Shown here piece after piece: positions 1 through 7,600 of a stretch of DNA of 9,075 nucleotides. Position 1 is the stretch's first letter. The number at the start of each line of letters is the position of its first letter. The DNA is from Candidatus Hydrogenedentota bacterium. GTDB taxonomy: Bacteria; Hydrogenedentota; Hydrogenedentia; Hydrogenedentales; SLHB01. The DNA is taken from assembly GCA_003557825.1 (NCBI GenBank), contig PWNM01000135.1:1-9075 (forward strand), read 5' to 3'. Under the pieces are notes generated by a model. That model made no database searches. It was not told the DNA's origin and saw nothing but the letters and a program-made list of their open reading frames with translations. The translations under genes were made by a program, and so were the position numbers.

Positions 1-53
1 CCAATTGCCGCACGATTCATCAAACCGAGCTAACCGGGCAAGATCGCACAGAT

Positions 54-83
54 AAAAAAACCGGCTCCGTTGCTGGAGCCGGT
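54..83 (-). terminator. Rho-independent terminator after the PEP-CTERM gene
   Basis: A perfect 8-bp inverted repeat (CCGGCTCC at 61-68, GGAGCCGG at 75-82) extends to 9 bp with the A60-T83 pair and has a 6-nt loop. Read on the minus strand, the GC-rich stem is followed directly by seven T residues (54-60), the classic intrinsic terminator arrangement. It lies about 50 nt beyond the stop codon of the gene ending at 132. The plus-strand side has no T-run, so it acts only on minus-strand transcription. It is the only clear terminator in the window, so it probably ends the whole gene run. Confidence 0.9.
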
Positions 84-131
84 GATTCAGAACAAGGGCG
101 GTTAAGCCGTTCAAACAACCCTGTGTTCCGC

Positions 132-830
132 CTATTTCAGGCGGCGGCGGTAAAGCACCCACGCCAGCGCGAACACCCCGAAGAGAGCCGCGTAAACACG
201 CGGTTCGGGGATGATGGTGAGTTCGGCGCCCGCAACATCAAACTCGTACCGCCGGATGTCGGGGAGGACATTGGCATCCAGATTCATGCGGAACCAGATC
301 GTGCTCTGGGTCGGATCACCACTCGCGTCGTAGAAGCCTTGAAGCTGAAGGCCAGTCAGATCGGCTGTGACCATTCCAAGCGCAGTGCCTGAAGTAGCGA
401 ACGACTCGGCGAGCAGGGTGACATCACCACGTTCGTCGATCCCGGGACCGCTCCAATGCGCCGCTTCGGGATCCAGAGCGGAGGGATTCACACCGGGATT
501 GAACATATACAAGTCAGCGGTCCGTCCTCCGTGCTGAAAAATGCGCGTCAATTCGACGGCAAACGTGCCGCTCTCAATCACCGCCGAACTACCGAAAGAC
601 GGGAGGTTGAATCCAAGTATCGGGGCGGTGAGGTTGCGGGTATCCGCCGCACCACCTGAGCCAACATTGTTCTGCACGGCATCTGCGTTGAACACCACTG
701 ACCCGTCGGAGTGGAACTCCCGGGTGAAGTGGGTGAAATCGACGGAAATGATCGCCGAGGCCGGAAGCAGCGCGGGAAGAAGAAGGCCAAGGAGGCCGAA
801 TCGAACGGTTTTTGTCATATGGTTTTTCAT
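132..830 (-). CDS. PEP-CTERM sorting-domain surface protein, DNRLRE-like domain
   Basis: A 232-residue exported protein. Residues 1-26 form a signal peptide (Lys/Arg n-region, Leu-rich core, ending LLPASA). Residues about 28-205 are a globular, probably beta-rich domain. Residues 208-232 are a PEP-CTERM tail: PEP, a hydrophobic helix (about 212-226), then the basic end YRRRLK. In known systems this tail is recognised by an exosortase, and the protein is cleaved and released to the surface or extracellular matrix. No exosortase gene is in the window. The globular domain resembles residues about 67-231 of the protein at 3622-4587, sharing the F-x-LP, ADLY/THLY-x-FN, IDERG and FY-x-x-x-G-x-P blocks. 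Its pattern (FNLP, then an I-x-x-G/A-x-F/I-x-x-x-L strand, then LYMFN) recalls DNRLRE-type beta domains of secreted proteins, which is only an inference. The ATG at 830 has no Shine-Dalgarno but carries the CTCAAGAC octamer 9 nt upstream. An alternative start at residue 5 (MTKTVRFG) also leaves a working signal peptide. Function and ligand are unknown. Confidence 0.9.
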   Translation of the reverse strand: MKNHMTKTVRFGLLGLLLPALLPASAIISVDFTHFTREFHSDGSVVFNADAVQNNVGSGGAADTRNLTAPILGFNLPSFGSSAVIESGTFAVELTRIFQHGGRTADLYMFNPGVNPSALDPEAAHWSGPGIDERGDVTLLAESFATSGTALGMVTADLTGLQLQGFYDASGDPTQSTIWFRMNLDANVLPDIRRYEFDVAGAELTIIPEPRVYAALFGVFALAWVLYRRRLK

Positions 831-1029
831 TTCTTGTTTGTCTTGAGGTTATACTTCAACGGACGGTTTAGAAGGAACGCCGCCCAGCGACCGCTGGACA
901 CGTCACGGGCTAAAGGCGCCGGAAACATTGATACAAACCTGTTCATTCCACCCGCGAACCAAAAGAAGATCATGCTCCTATTTGTAGGAACCCGGTGTTC
1001 TCTTTCGGGGGTGCCCGTTTCTCTCACTC
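831..1029. other. 199-bp intergenic gap, possible promoter for the PEP-CTERM gene
   Basis: I see no convincing gene here. On the minus strand a TATAAC hexamer (848-853) lies 17 nt before the ATG at 830 and could be a -10 box, but no good -35 element sits 16-18 nt further upstream. A short inverted repeat (TCCTA/TAGGA within 976-989) lies downstream of the lyase stop but lacks a T-run, so it is not a convincing terminator. Whether transcription reads through from the lyase gene cannot be decided from sequence. Confidence 0.35.
840..847 (-). promoter_or_regulatory. CTCAAGAC octamer before the PEP-CTERM gene start
   Basis: Minus-strand CTCAAGAC lies 9 nt upstream of the ATG at 830. The same octamer precedes the receptor gene, and a one-base variant precedes the gene at 3622-4587. 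It is not complementary to the usual 16S rRNA 3' end, so it is not a Shine-Dalgarno sequence. Its role is unknown. Confidence 0.3.
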
Positions 1030-3609
1030 CTACCGGGAATAATACAGCCCTCCGGCCTCCGACGGCCGGAACGTCTTTCCGCGGAACGTAAGCGAGCGGC
1101 CGGAACCGATATAGACGGAGCGGAGGGCATCACCGGCGTCAAGGGTAACGACGGCAAAGTGGCCCTCGAAGTGAAGGTCTGTTTCCTCGCAGCGGAAAGT
1201 CCCCTCTCCGTCTTCGTAAATCAAAACCATCTGTCGGAGACGCTCACCGTCCACTTCAGACAAAACCTCCAGACCGGCAAATCGATCGGCATTGTATATC
1301 GTTGTGACCTCGCGAACACTCCCGGAATCCGCATCGCCGTAAAGCGGTTCGAAAACCTTCGCGAAGGGGGTCTCCCATGCGTCCCCTTTTTGCCGCACGA
1401 CAATAGCCGGCGTTTGTCGCTCGTTGTACGGAGGCGTGGCCACCCAAGAGGGCGGCGAATGAACTTTGGTGTAGCTACGGTTTTCCGCGTCGTTCATGAA
1501 CACGCGCATCATGACCGGCACCTCTTCGAGGTCGCGGGCGGTAAAAAGCGCGCGCGGGCTTTGTTCGACGACACCGGATGTCCGCACATCCTCAAAGAAA
1601 TGCCATCCGGGATGGCGGAAGGTCCGGTTTCTCTGCCACGGGAGATCTTTGTTTCCGTGAAAGCGCTCCGGCTCGTCGCGCAACTCGAATCCCTCTGGAA
1701 TGTCCGTAAACACGAGTTCGTCAGCGACATTTCGGTAGATGTAGTCGTGAAACTGTCCCTCATATTCCGAACGCGAGCGGAACACATCAAGGTAGTAGCC
1801 GGTGGTCGGTGAAGTGCGGATGAGCGCGAAGGTGCGCTGTTGGTCGGCGGGAGCGACAAGGTTGTGGACGTCTTGAAAAGAAATCGTGCTGAAGGAATGG
1901 TCGGGCGAGGCCGCCGTCTTTCCGGGCATTGGTTCCATGGCGACCAACTGGCTCACCTCAACGCCGAGGTTCACCCAACCGCCGTCGCTCGCCGAGGCCC
2001 CGTTGGCGATGACCGTGTTGTGTCCCGCGAAGAGCCGGTAGTAGTTTTCATGGATGTCGGTCCCGTAGGCACTGCGCCCGGCGGTCACCCCTAGAACGTG
2101 GCCGAACCCGTACAACTCCATGTCCATACCCGAGGCGTGACCGTGGACAAAATCTCCCCCGCCGCCGACAAAGCCCATCAACCCATAGCGGAGGGGGTCC
2201 TCGGTCTCCGTGTTCCGCTGAATGAAGATACCAGTGAAGGGAAGATCAAAGGTTCTCGACGGTTCTTCGATGGTATCCGGATCACCGGCAAACTCCTCCA
2301 CCCTCCACAGCAGAGCCAGCGGCGCCGTGTAAATGGTGGCGGCGAATCTATGCCCGGGAAGATTCGAGCGATCATAGTCGCCGCTGGCAATTCCCTTCAG
2401 AATCCATGCGCCATAGCGTTCCGCCAAATCGTCTTGCCCGTTCAGCCGGGCGAGTTTGTAAGCGCGCTCAAGAACGCTGTACGGCCTGCCCATGCGCCGC
2501 GGTCCGTCGCCAAAGGCGATTAATTCGAAATTCGGAAAGCGGATCGACTCCAAAGCGAGGAGAGAATACGGTAATTTCCAATGCTTCCTTCCGAGATTGA
2601 GTTCCGGGTAGAGCCGGTCCAACACAACCATTAGGTAGGTGCTGAAGTTGGCCACCGCCACGGTATACTGGAGAGACTCAGGATACAGATCACCCGCATT
2701 TTCGTAGAGGGCGGCGGTCGTTTTCAGCGAAGTCTGGTGGTCCGTATCCGTGTCCAAATAGTAGGGAAGGAATTTTTCAACATCCGACGGGTCTTCAAGA
2801 GCGAGTATATTGTGGACGAGACTCGGCGACTCAAGGACCGGCCAGTTGTTATTCACCAAGCCCACATTGATGGCCCGCTCCACATAAGCGCGAAAGACCG
2901 TATCCGCATCATCAAGGGGAAAATCACGCTTTTCCCCTGTCACGACGTCATGCACGCGTCCGCCCTCACGAAGATAGGAGGCGACAAAATCATAGACCAA
3001 AGGTATCTGTGCGCCAAAAATCCTTGCCTCCTTCAAATGGTCGTTGGGATAGATAATACCCCCGTTGAAGGAGGATTCCCCCGGCTCCATCCGCGCGACC
3101 GCCGACACGATCACGCCGAGAACATCCGCCGCAACGCGCGCATACCGATCCTCCCCCGTCAGGTAATAGATGACGCCGCAGTCAATGCTTGCCTGCAGAT
3201 AGCGCATGAGCACCCTGCGACGCTCCATTCCCGGCGAGTCGCCATACCGTGTGATGCGGTGAAACGGAGGAAAGTCCTCGTAGGGATCATCCCAATTCAA
3301 CGGCAACTGAAGGAGGAAGTCGAGGGTATCGCGCTCGTATTCCTCAACAAACGCATGCGCCCGCGCTTGCAGCGCTTCAAAGAGGGCCGCCGATTCCTCG
3401 TCGTGTTCTATCCTTTCCAAAATTCCGACACGCTCGCCCGGTGTCACCCAGATCCGGGGACGCTCGAAACCAGTCCCCGCATGACTTGATGGAACGGCAC
3501 ATGTGAATGCTGCAATGAGTGCCGCCGTCATTGCCGTGCCGTACAATGACACTCCTTTCCACTTCCGTCGGCACCGTTTGCCGACACTGCTTTCATCCTT
3601 GATTTGCAT
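1030..3609 (-). CDS. Secreted heparinase II/III-family polysaccharide lyase
   Basis: An 859-residue exported protein with the architecture of heparinase II/III-type lyases, which cleave uronic-acid-containing polysaccharides (heparin/heparan, alginate and others) by beta-elimination. A signal peptide lies in residues 1-44 (basic stretch at 11-18, hydrophobic core about 27-40, ending SSHA). Residues about 50-440 look like the helical (alpha/alpha) toroid, and about 450-855 like the beta-sheet domain. Candidate active-site elements are the Asn cluster 253-255, the E311-S-x-x-Y315 segment, H489/H491 in VHGHASGMDMELYGFG (488-503), Y523/Y524 and H530-N531 in AGHNTVIANG (528-537). The HGHA...G-x-x-x-LYG...AGHNTVIANG pattern is the strongest family signature. 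The common Asn-His pair is replaced by NNNW. It starts 12 bp after the preceding gene's stop and is very likely cotranscribed with it. The start is ambiguous: ATG at 3609 has no Shine-Dalgarno, while an in-frame TTG at 3546 has AAAGGAG 4-5 nt upstream but would drop the basic n-region. The substrate cannot be assigned. Confidence 0.85.
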   Translation of the reverse strand: MQIKDESSVGKRCRRKWKGVSLYGTAMTAALIAAFTCAVPSSHAGTGFERPRIWVTPGERVGILERIEHDEESAALFEALQARAHAFVEEYERDTLDFLLQLPLNWDDPYEDFPPFHRITRYGDSPGMERRRVLMRYLQASIDCGVIYYLTGEDRYARVAADVLGVIVSAVARMEPGESSFNGGIIYPNDHLKEARIFGAQIPLVYDFVASYLREGGRVHDVVTGEKRDFPLDDADTVFRAYVERAINVGLVNNNWPVLESPSLVHNILALEDPSDVEKFLPYYLDTDTDHQTSLKTTAALYENAGDLYPESLQYTVAVANFSTYLMVVLDRLYPELNLGRKHWKLPYSLLALESIRFPNFELIAFGDGPRRMGRPYSVLERAYKLARLNGQDDLAERYGAWILKGIASGDYDRSNLPGHRFAATIYTAPLALLWRVEEFAGDPDTIEEPSRTFDLPFTGIFIQRNTETEDPLRYGLMGFVGGGGDFVHGHASGMDMELYGFGHVLGVTAGRSAYGTDIHENYYRLFAGHNTVIANGASASDGGWVNLGVEVSQLVAMEPMPGKTAASPDHSFSTISFQDVHNLVAPADQQRTFALIRTSPTTGYYLDVFRSRSEYEGQFHDYIYRNVADELVFTDIPEGFELRDEPERFHGNKDLPWQRNRTFRHPGWHFFEDVRTSGVVEQSPRALFTARDLEEVPVMMRVFMNDAENRSYTKVHSPPSWVATPPYNERQTPAIVVRQKGDAWETPFAKVFEPLYGDADSGSVREVTTIYNADRFAGLEVLSEVDGERLRQMVLIYEDGEGTFRCEETDLHFEGHFAVVTLDAGDALRSVYIGSGRSLTFRGKTFRPSEAGGLYYSR

Positions 3610-3621
3610 AAAGTTGATTGA

Positions 3622-4587
3622 TCACGGACGAAGGACGTAAATCCACGCGCTCTGCTCGCCGAAATATTCTTCCGGCAAAAATATGTATTCACCAAGCGAA
3701 AGCGAATAGATCCACGGATCGTGCACGACATACAGCCAACCCATAAGGAAGCCGGTATCGACGAACCCGTCTTCATCGATCGGAAAGCCGGCCCACATAT
3801 CCTCCGGGCCCGGATCGGGATCAGGATCCGGATCCGGATCCGGGTCGGGATCGGGGTCCGGGCCTGGATCGGGATCCGGGTCAGTTCCCGAAGCGACGTA
3901 TTCAAGCTCGAAAAGCAGGGCGTCGTCATGGGACACATTAGCAGTCCAACGGGTAATACTCCCAGGTCGGAAGGCTGGACTCCACCGCAACCAAATGAGA
4001 CCGTCTCCCACGGGTGTGCCATCGGTGTTGTAAAATTCAGCGAGCATCTCCGCATCAATGAACGCCTCGCCCATCTCACCGGGTTGGGTCTCAGGCGTGA
4101 AGAAATCCGTCGAGATAAGACTCACAAGTCCACGCTCATCAATGAGGCCGTCGGGGTCCGCCCAAAACACATCCTCGGCAAAAACGGAGGGAACGTCCAC
4201 GTCGGCATTAAAGGCATACAAATGAGTATTCCAGTTGATCGGAATGTTCGCCGCAGGCGAACCGGACGACATCACAAGAGATATGGTCGCGCCGTGAAGG
4301 ACATCGCCGCTCTGCAGTGTCGGCAACTGAAAGCCGGCCACGGGAAGGCGCGCCTGCCGGTTGTCTTGCGCACCCACGCCGCCCGCGACGAAGTTATCGG
4401 ACAGGGAGGGCCGTTCTACGAAAATGTAGAAATTGTGAACGGTATTGAAGGTCACCTCAAATGACCTTGTAAGCGGGAGTTCAACGACTTGGACGTCATT
4501 GAACTCCTCGGCGTGGAGGGCCGGTGCGAGGCAACCGTAGGCTACGGCAAGAAATAGGGTGAAGGGTTTGGGGGTTCTTTCTTTCAT
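3622..4587 (-). CDS. Secreted protein with DNRLRE-like domain, Asp-Pro linker and Trp/Tyr-rich C-terminal domain
   Basis: A 321-residue exported protein of unrecognised family. Residues 1-26 are a signal peptide ending APALHA before EEF. Residues about 30-232 form a globular, probably beta-rich domain; its 67-231 part is paralogous to the body of the PEP-CTERM protein at 132-830. Shared landmarks are F-x-LP (86-89), LYAFN (123-127), IDERG (149-153), FYNTDGTP (185-192) and IW-x-R (198-201). Residues 236-261 are a linker of 13 dipeptides, eleven DP and two GP. Residues 265-321 are a compact aromatic-rich domain (WAGFP, VDTG, MGWLYV, PWIYS, EYIFLPEE, AWIYV). A closely similar domain ends the protein at the right edge of the window. 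The DP linker suggests the last domain is a separate module, perhaps for surface attachment, in place of the paralogue's PEP-CTERM tail; that role is inference. The gene lies 40 bp after the receptor stop and 12 bp before the lyase, so it is probably in their operon. It has no Shine-Dalgarno, but CTCAAAAC sits 10 nt upstream. Confidence 0.85.
   Translation of the reverse strand: MKERTPKPFTLFLAVAYGCLAPALHAEEFNDVQVVELPLTRSFEVTFNTVHNFYIFVERPSLSDNFVAGGVGAQDNRQARLPVAGFQLPTLQSGDVLHGATISLVMSSGSPAANIPINWNTHLYAFNADVDVPSVFAEDVFWADPDGLIDERGLVSLISTDFFTPETQPGEMGEAFIDAEMLAEFYNTDGTPVGDGLIWLRWSPAFRPGSITRWTANVSHDDALLFELEYVASGTDPDPDPGPDPDPDPDPDPDPDPDPGPEDMWAGFPIDEDGFVDTGFLMGWLYVVHDPWIYSLSLGEYIFLPEEYFGEQSAWIYVLRP
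3805..3882 (-). repeat. Hexanucleotide-type repeat encoding a (DP)n linker
   Basis: A 78-bp in-frame tract encodes 13 consecutive dipeptides: (DP)3-GP-(DP)8-GP. It contains three perfect tandem GGATCC units (3824-3841) flanked by degenerate GGATCG/GGGTCG/GGGTCC versions. Because the unit is 6 bp, slippage would lengthen or shorten the linker by whole DP pairs without a frameshift. The tract separates the globular domain from the Trp/Tyr-rich C-terminal domain. Confidence 0.9.
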
Positions 4588-4597
4588 CTGAATATAG

Positions 4598-4605
4598 GTT
4601 TTGAG
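4598..4605 (-). promoter_or_regulatory. CTCAAAAC octamer before the linker-protein gene start
   Basis: Minus-strand CTCAAAAC lies 10 nt upstream of the ATG at 4587, inside the 40-bp gap after the receptor gene. It differs at one base from the CTCAAGAC found at nearly the same distance from two other starts in the window. Because it sits within a presumed operon, it is more likely a translation-related than a promoter element; this is inference. Confidence 0.3.
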
Positions 4606-4627
4606 CGGTTGATTGTCCGATTCATGA

Positions 4628-7600
4628 TTAAAAAGACATTCCTACCTGCAGGCGGAAACTACGGGGTGCAGCGTAGGTGACGGTCCGACGGAAGACGGGG
4701 TCGACCGGACCGTTGGGATCCCTGTATTCGACGACCCTCTCCCGCCGCTGGGTATTCAGGAGATTCCTGACGTTCAGATTGATACGCCACTGCGTCCGGC
4801 CCCAGTCGAAGCGGTATCCAATACTCCCGTCAAACTCGATACGCGAAGGCGTCGGCGGTGTCGGAAAGCGGTTTTCATCGAGGCCTATCCCGCCGATCGC
4901 AACGGAAGTCGGCGCGCTTCCGAAAAACTTTGCTCCGCCCGCAATGTGCAGCCCTTCCAACGGTCCTTCGACAAAGGTGTATTTCTGCCAAAGGCTCGCA
5001 TTCCAATTGGGGACGAAGGACAGGTCCATTCCGTTGATGCCCGTGCCGTCAAAAGTCGTCGGGTCCGTCGGGTCTTCAAAATTGTCCGCGCCAAGAATGA
5101 ATACCCAGTAGTCATACCGCGATCCCGGAACCTGCTCGCCGCTCATTGGATCAATGAGCGGGGCGAGGTTAAAACCGTTGCCGACTACCTCGCGGTTTTG
5201 ATAGGAGAAGGTGAAAATGGTTTGGTAATTCGGCAGCGGTGAGAGGATGAACTGACCATCGACACCCCGCGCGCGCTCCTCGAAGGTGACCAATGCGCCG
5301 CGCGTATTACTCGGGTTGTTGCCCGCACCGAGTTCGCCCTGCCGTATTCCGCCGGGCCAAAAGATCGGATATCCGTCGAAATCCCTTGCCTGGAGGGCGG
5401 CTTCGAAGGCCGCCTTCATCATCATCCCGACGTCAATCCCGTCCGCATTGACGTGTTTGCCCTCGACCAAATCACGGCTCACGTCCACCCAGTAATACGG
5501 CTGGGCACCGGCGTTCTCGCGCCGACCCCGTGTCCCCACATCAACAGTCTCGACGAACGTCAGCCCGGCCTCATCCAAAACGCGGGTGTTAATCACCTCC
5601 GGTGCTTCAGTGCCGAAAAACTCCTGCCATGCTTCCCGGAAAAACCGGTCGTTCACGCCGTAACTCATTCCTTGGAAACGGTCCGGTGTCATTCCCGGAG
5701 TCATCTCTTGGGCCAAGTCAAAGCGGATGCCATCGGCGGTGACCGCGGAACGCGCGTCAAACGCACCCCAACTTCGGCCTTCTTCCGGGTCCGGGCCGCG
5801 ATCTCCGCCATACCATGAACGCGGATTGGGCGCTCCGTTGAAATTCCACGACGCATTCTTCCGCTCAATCTGGAAGACCGAAATCGTTCCCGAAATCCGC
5901 CCGTCAAAGAGATCGAACTTCATGCCAATGTCTTTACCAACGGTCTCTTCCGCTGGAATCGGATTGTTTAGGCCGTCCAATAACCCCTGATTGGGAAAGA
6001 CGCCCTCTGAGTAGGTGACATACATGCTCAAGTCGTCCGTGATACGGGCGGACAGGCCGGCTGTTTTCGTCGTGAACGACTGGGTCTGATCGAAAAGCTG
6101 TCGCCGTGTGCCCTGCGGCCCGAGGCCTTCGAACATCAGCTCCATCTCACGCTGGATCTCCCGGTTGAGATTTTCGGGTAACTCCGGGAACCAGCGGTCT
6201 TCCGTATACGGTTCCGTTCCCGGAATGAGAAACGGCATGGGCGCCAAGCGCTGACTGCCGAAATAGAGGTCGGTCTGATTCGACGCGTTGGCGGGATTGA
6301 AGGCCGGAATTCCGTCGATAAGGCGGATTTGTTCCTCCTCGATGATTTTATACTCATCCCTGCGAATCCCGCCAATGAACGTAATGCGGTCCTGGAACAT
6401 CTGCGCTTGGTAAATTCCATAATAGCCGCGGTAGGTTGCATCGACGTCCTTCCAACCCGAGCGGGCGATATTGTAGCCAGCTATGCGGCCGGGAGTGTCC
6501 ACCGGATCATTGACATACTCAGCCAGCGGACGCCCGAGGTTTGTACTCAAGTTGCCGGGGAAGGCCAAAGGCTCATTGTTGTAGCGGATCGGACTGAAGT
6601 CGTAAATGCTTGACCGCAGTAGATACGGGTCTTCGCCGAAGCGCCCCACCGTAAAACCCGGAGCGTCCGGATTTGGAAAGAGTTGTCCGGAAGTGAGGAG
6701 TTCACTTACCCCGGGATTCCCCTGTACAATCGAAAACTGGTCTTTCGTGTATTGCACCCCACCGATGAACGTGTGGGTCATGGTATCGTCTCCCCGTCGC
6801 AGCGGATTGCCCGTTTCCAAGGCATAGGCACCGCGCAGACGCAATTGCACCGACTCTGACTCCGTGGGACGCTTCATCCAGTAATAGCGTTGGAACTTCA
6901 ATGTTGTCTCATTTTCATCCATCTCCGGTCGCATTGCGCGTGCCGCCAAATCGGGCGTGACAAAGACTTCACCGACACCACCGGTCGTGAGGGCAAGGAT
7001 AGGGTGATCCGCGGAAAGATTCGGGATGTCATCCGCCGTCACCCGGAAACCGAGAATCTCATCCAATCCATAGCGCCGGACCGTCCCCGGGTAGGCACTC
7101 GTCGGAATGCTTCCGCCGAGAATCGCCAGCACCTCCGGGTGCCGGATCCAAAGGTTTTGCCGGTTCACTTGGCCCGCGAGGATGGGGAATTCGTCCGACG
7201 GCGCCGGGAACCCTTCGCTGTCTGTCGGCATGGACATATTCACGTTAAAGCCCTCTTGGTCCGTCTTCGTGTAATAGCCTCCGAACTCAAGATTCAAATT
7301 CCGCACCGGTTCCGTCTGGACCAGAAGCATGGCATTCAGTTCGCGCCTTTTCGTGTAGGTATCCGGACCACTGATCCGGTAGTTCCTTCCCAAATCGCCG
7401 TAACTGTAAGGAACGAGCGGATTCTCCTTGCGGAGGAGAAAGACGTCGCGCGGGTAGCTGTCGTCGCGGTCCATGATAAACCGCATATCCTCCTCGTCAC
7501 GACCCCACCGGATTTGCTCGCCGAAAGGATTGCGGAAATCCTCGTTGCCCGAAGCGGTGAAAAACTGGGGCCCGATGCCGTGTCTGCGTTGATCGGCATA

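Noticed and set aside
976..989. Inverted repeat TCCTA/TAGGA as a terminator for the lyase gene
   Set aside because: The stem is only 5 bp and is not followed by a T-run on the minus strand.
3805..3882. Short tandem repeats as a possible CRISPR or regulatory array
   Set aside because: The units are 6 bp, in frame and encode a DP linker. There are no spacers of regular length.
2737..4464. Long plus-strand open frames at 2737-3489 and 3721-4464
   Set aside because: Both are antisense to the lyase and the linker-protein gene. The second includes an Ile/Arg-repeat stretch (RIRIRIRIR type) that is simply the reverse reading of the DP repeat.
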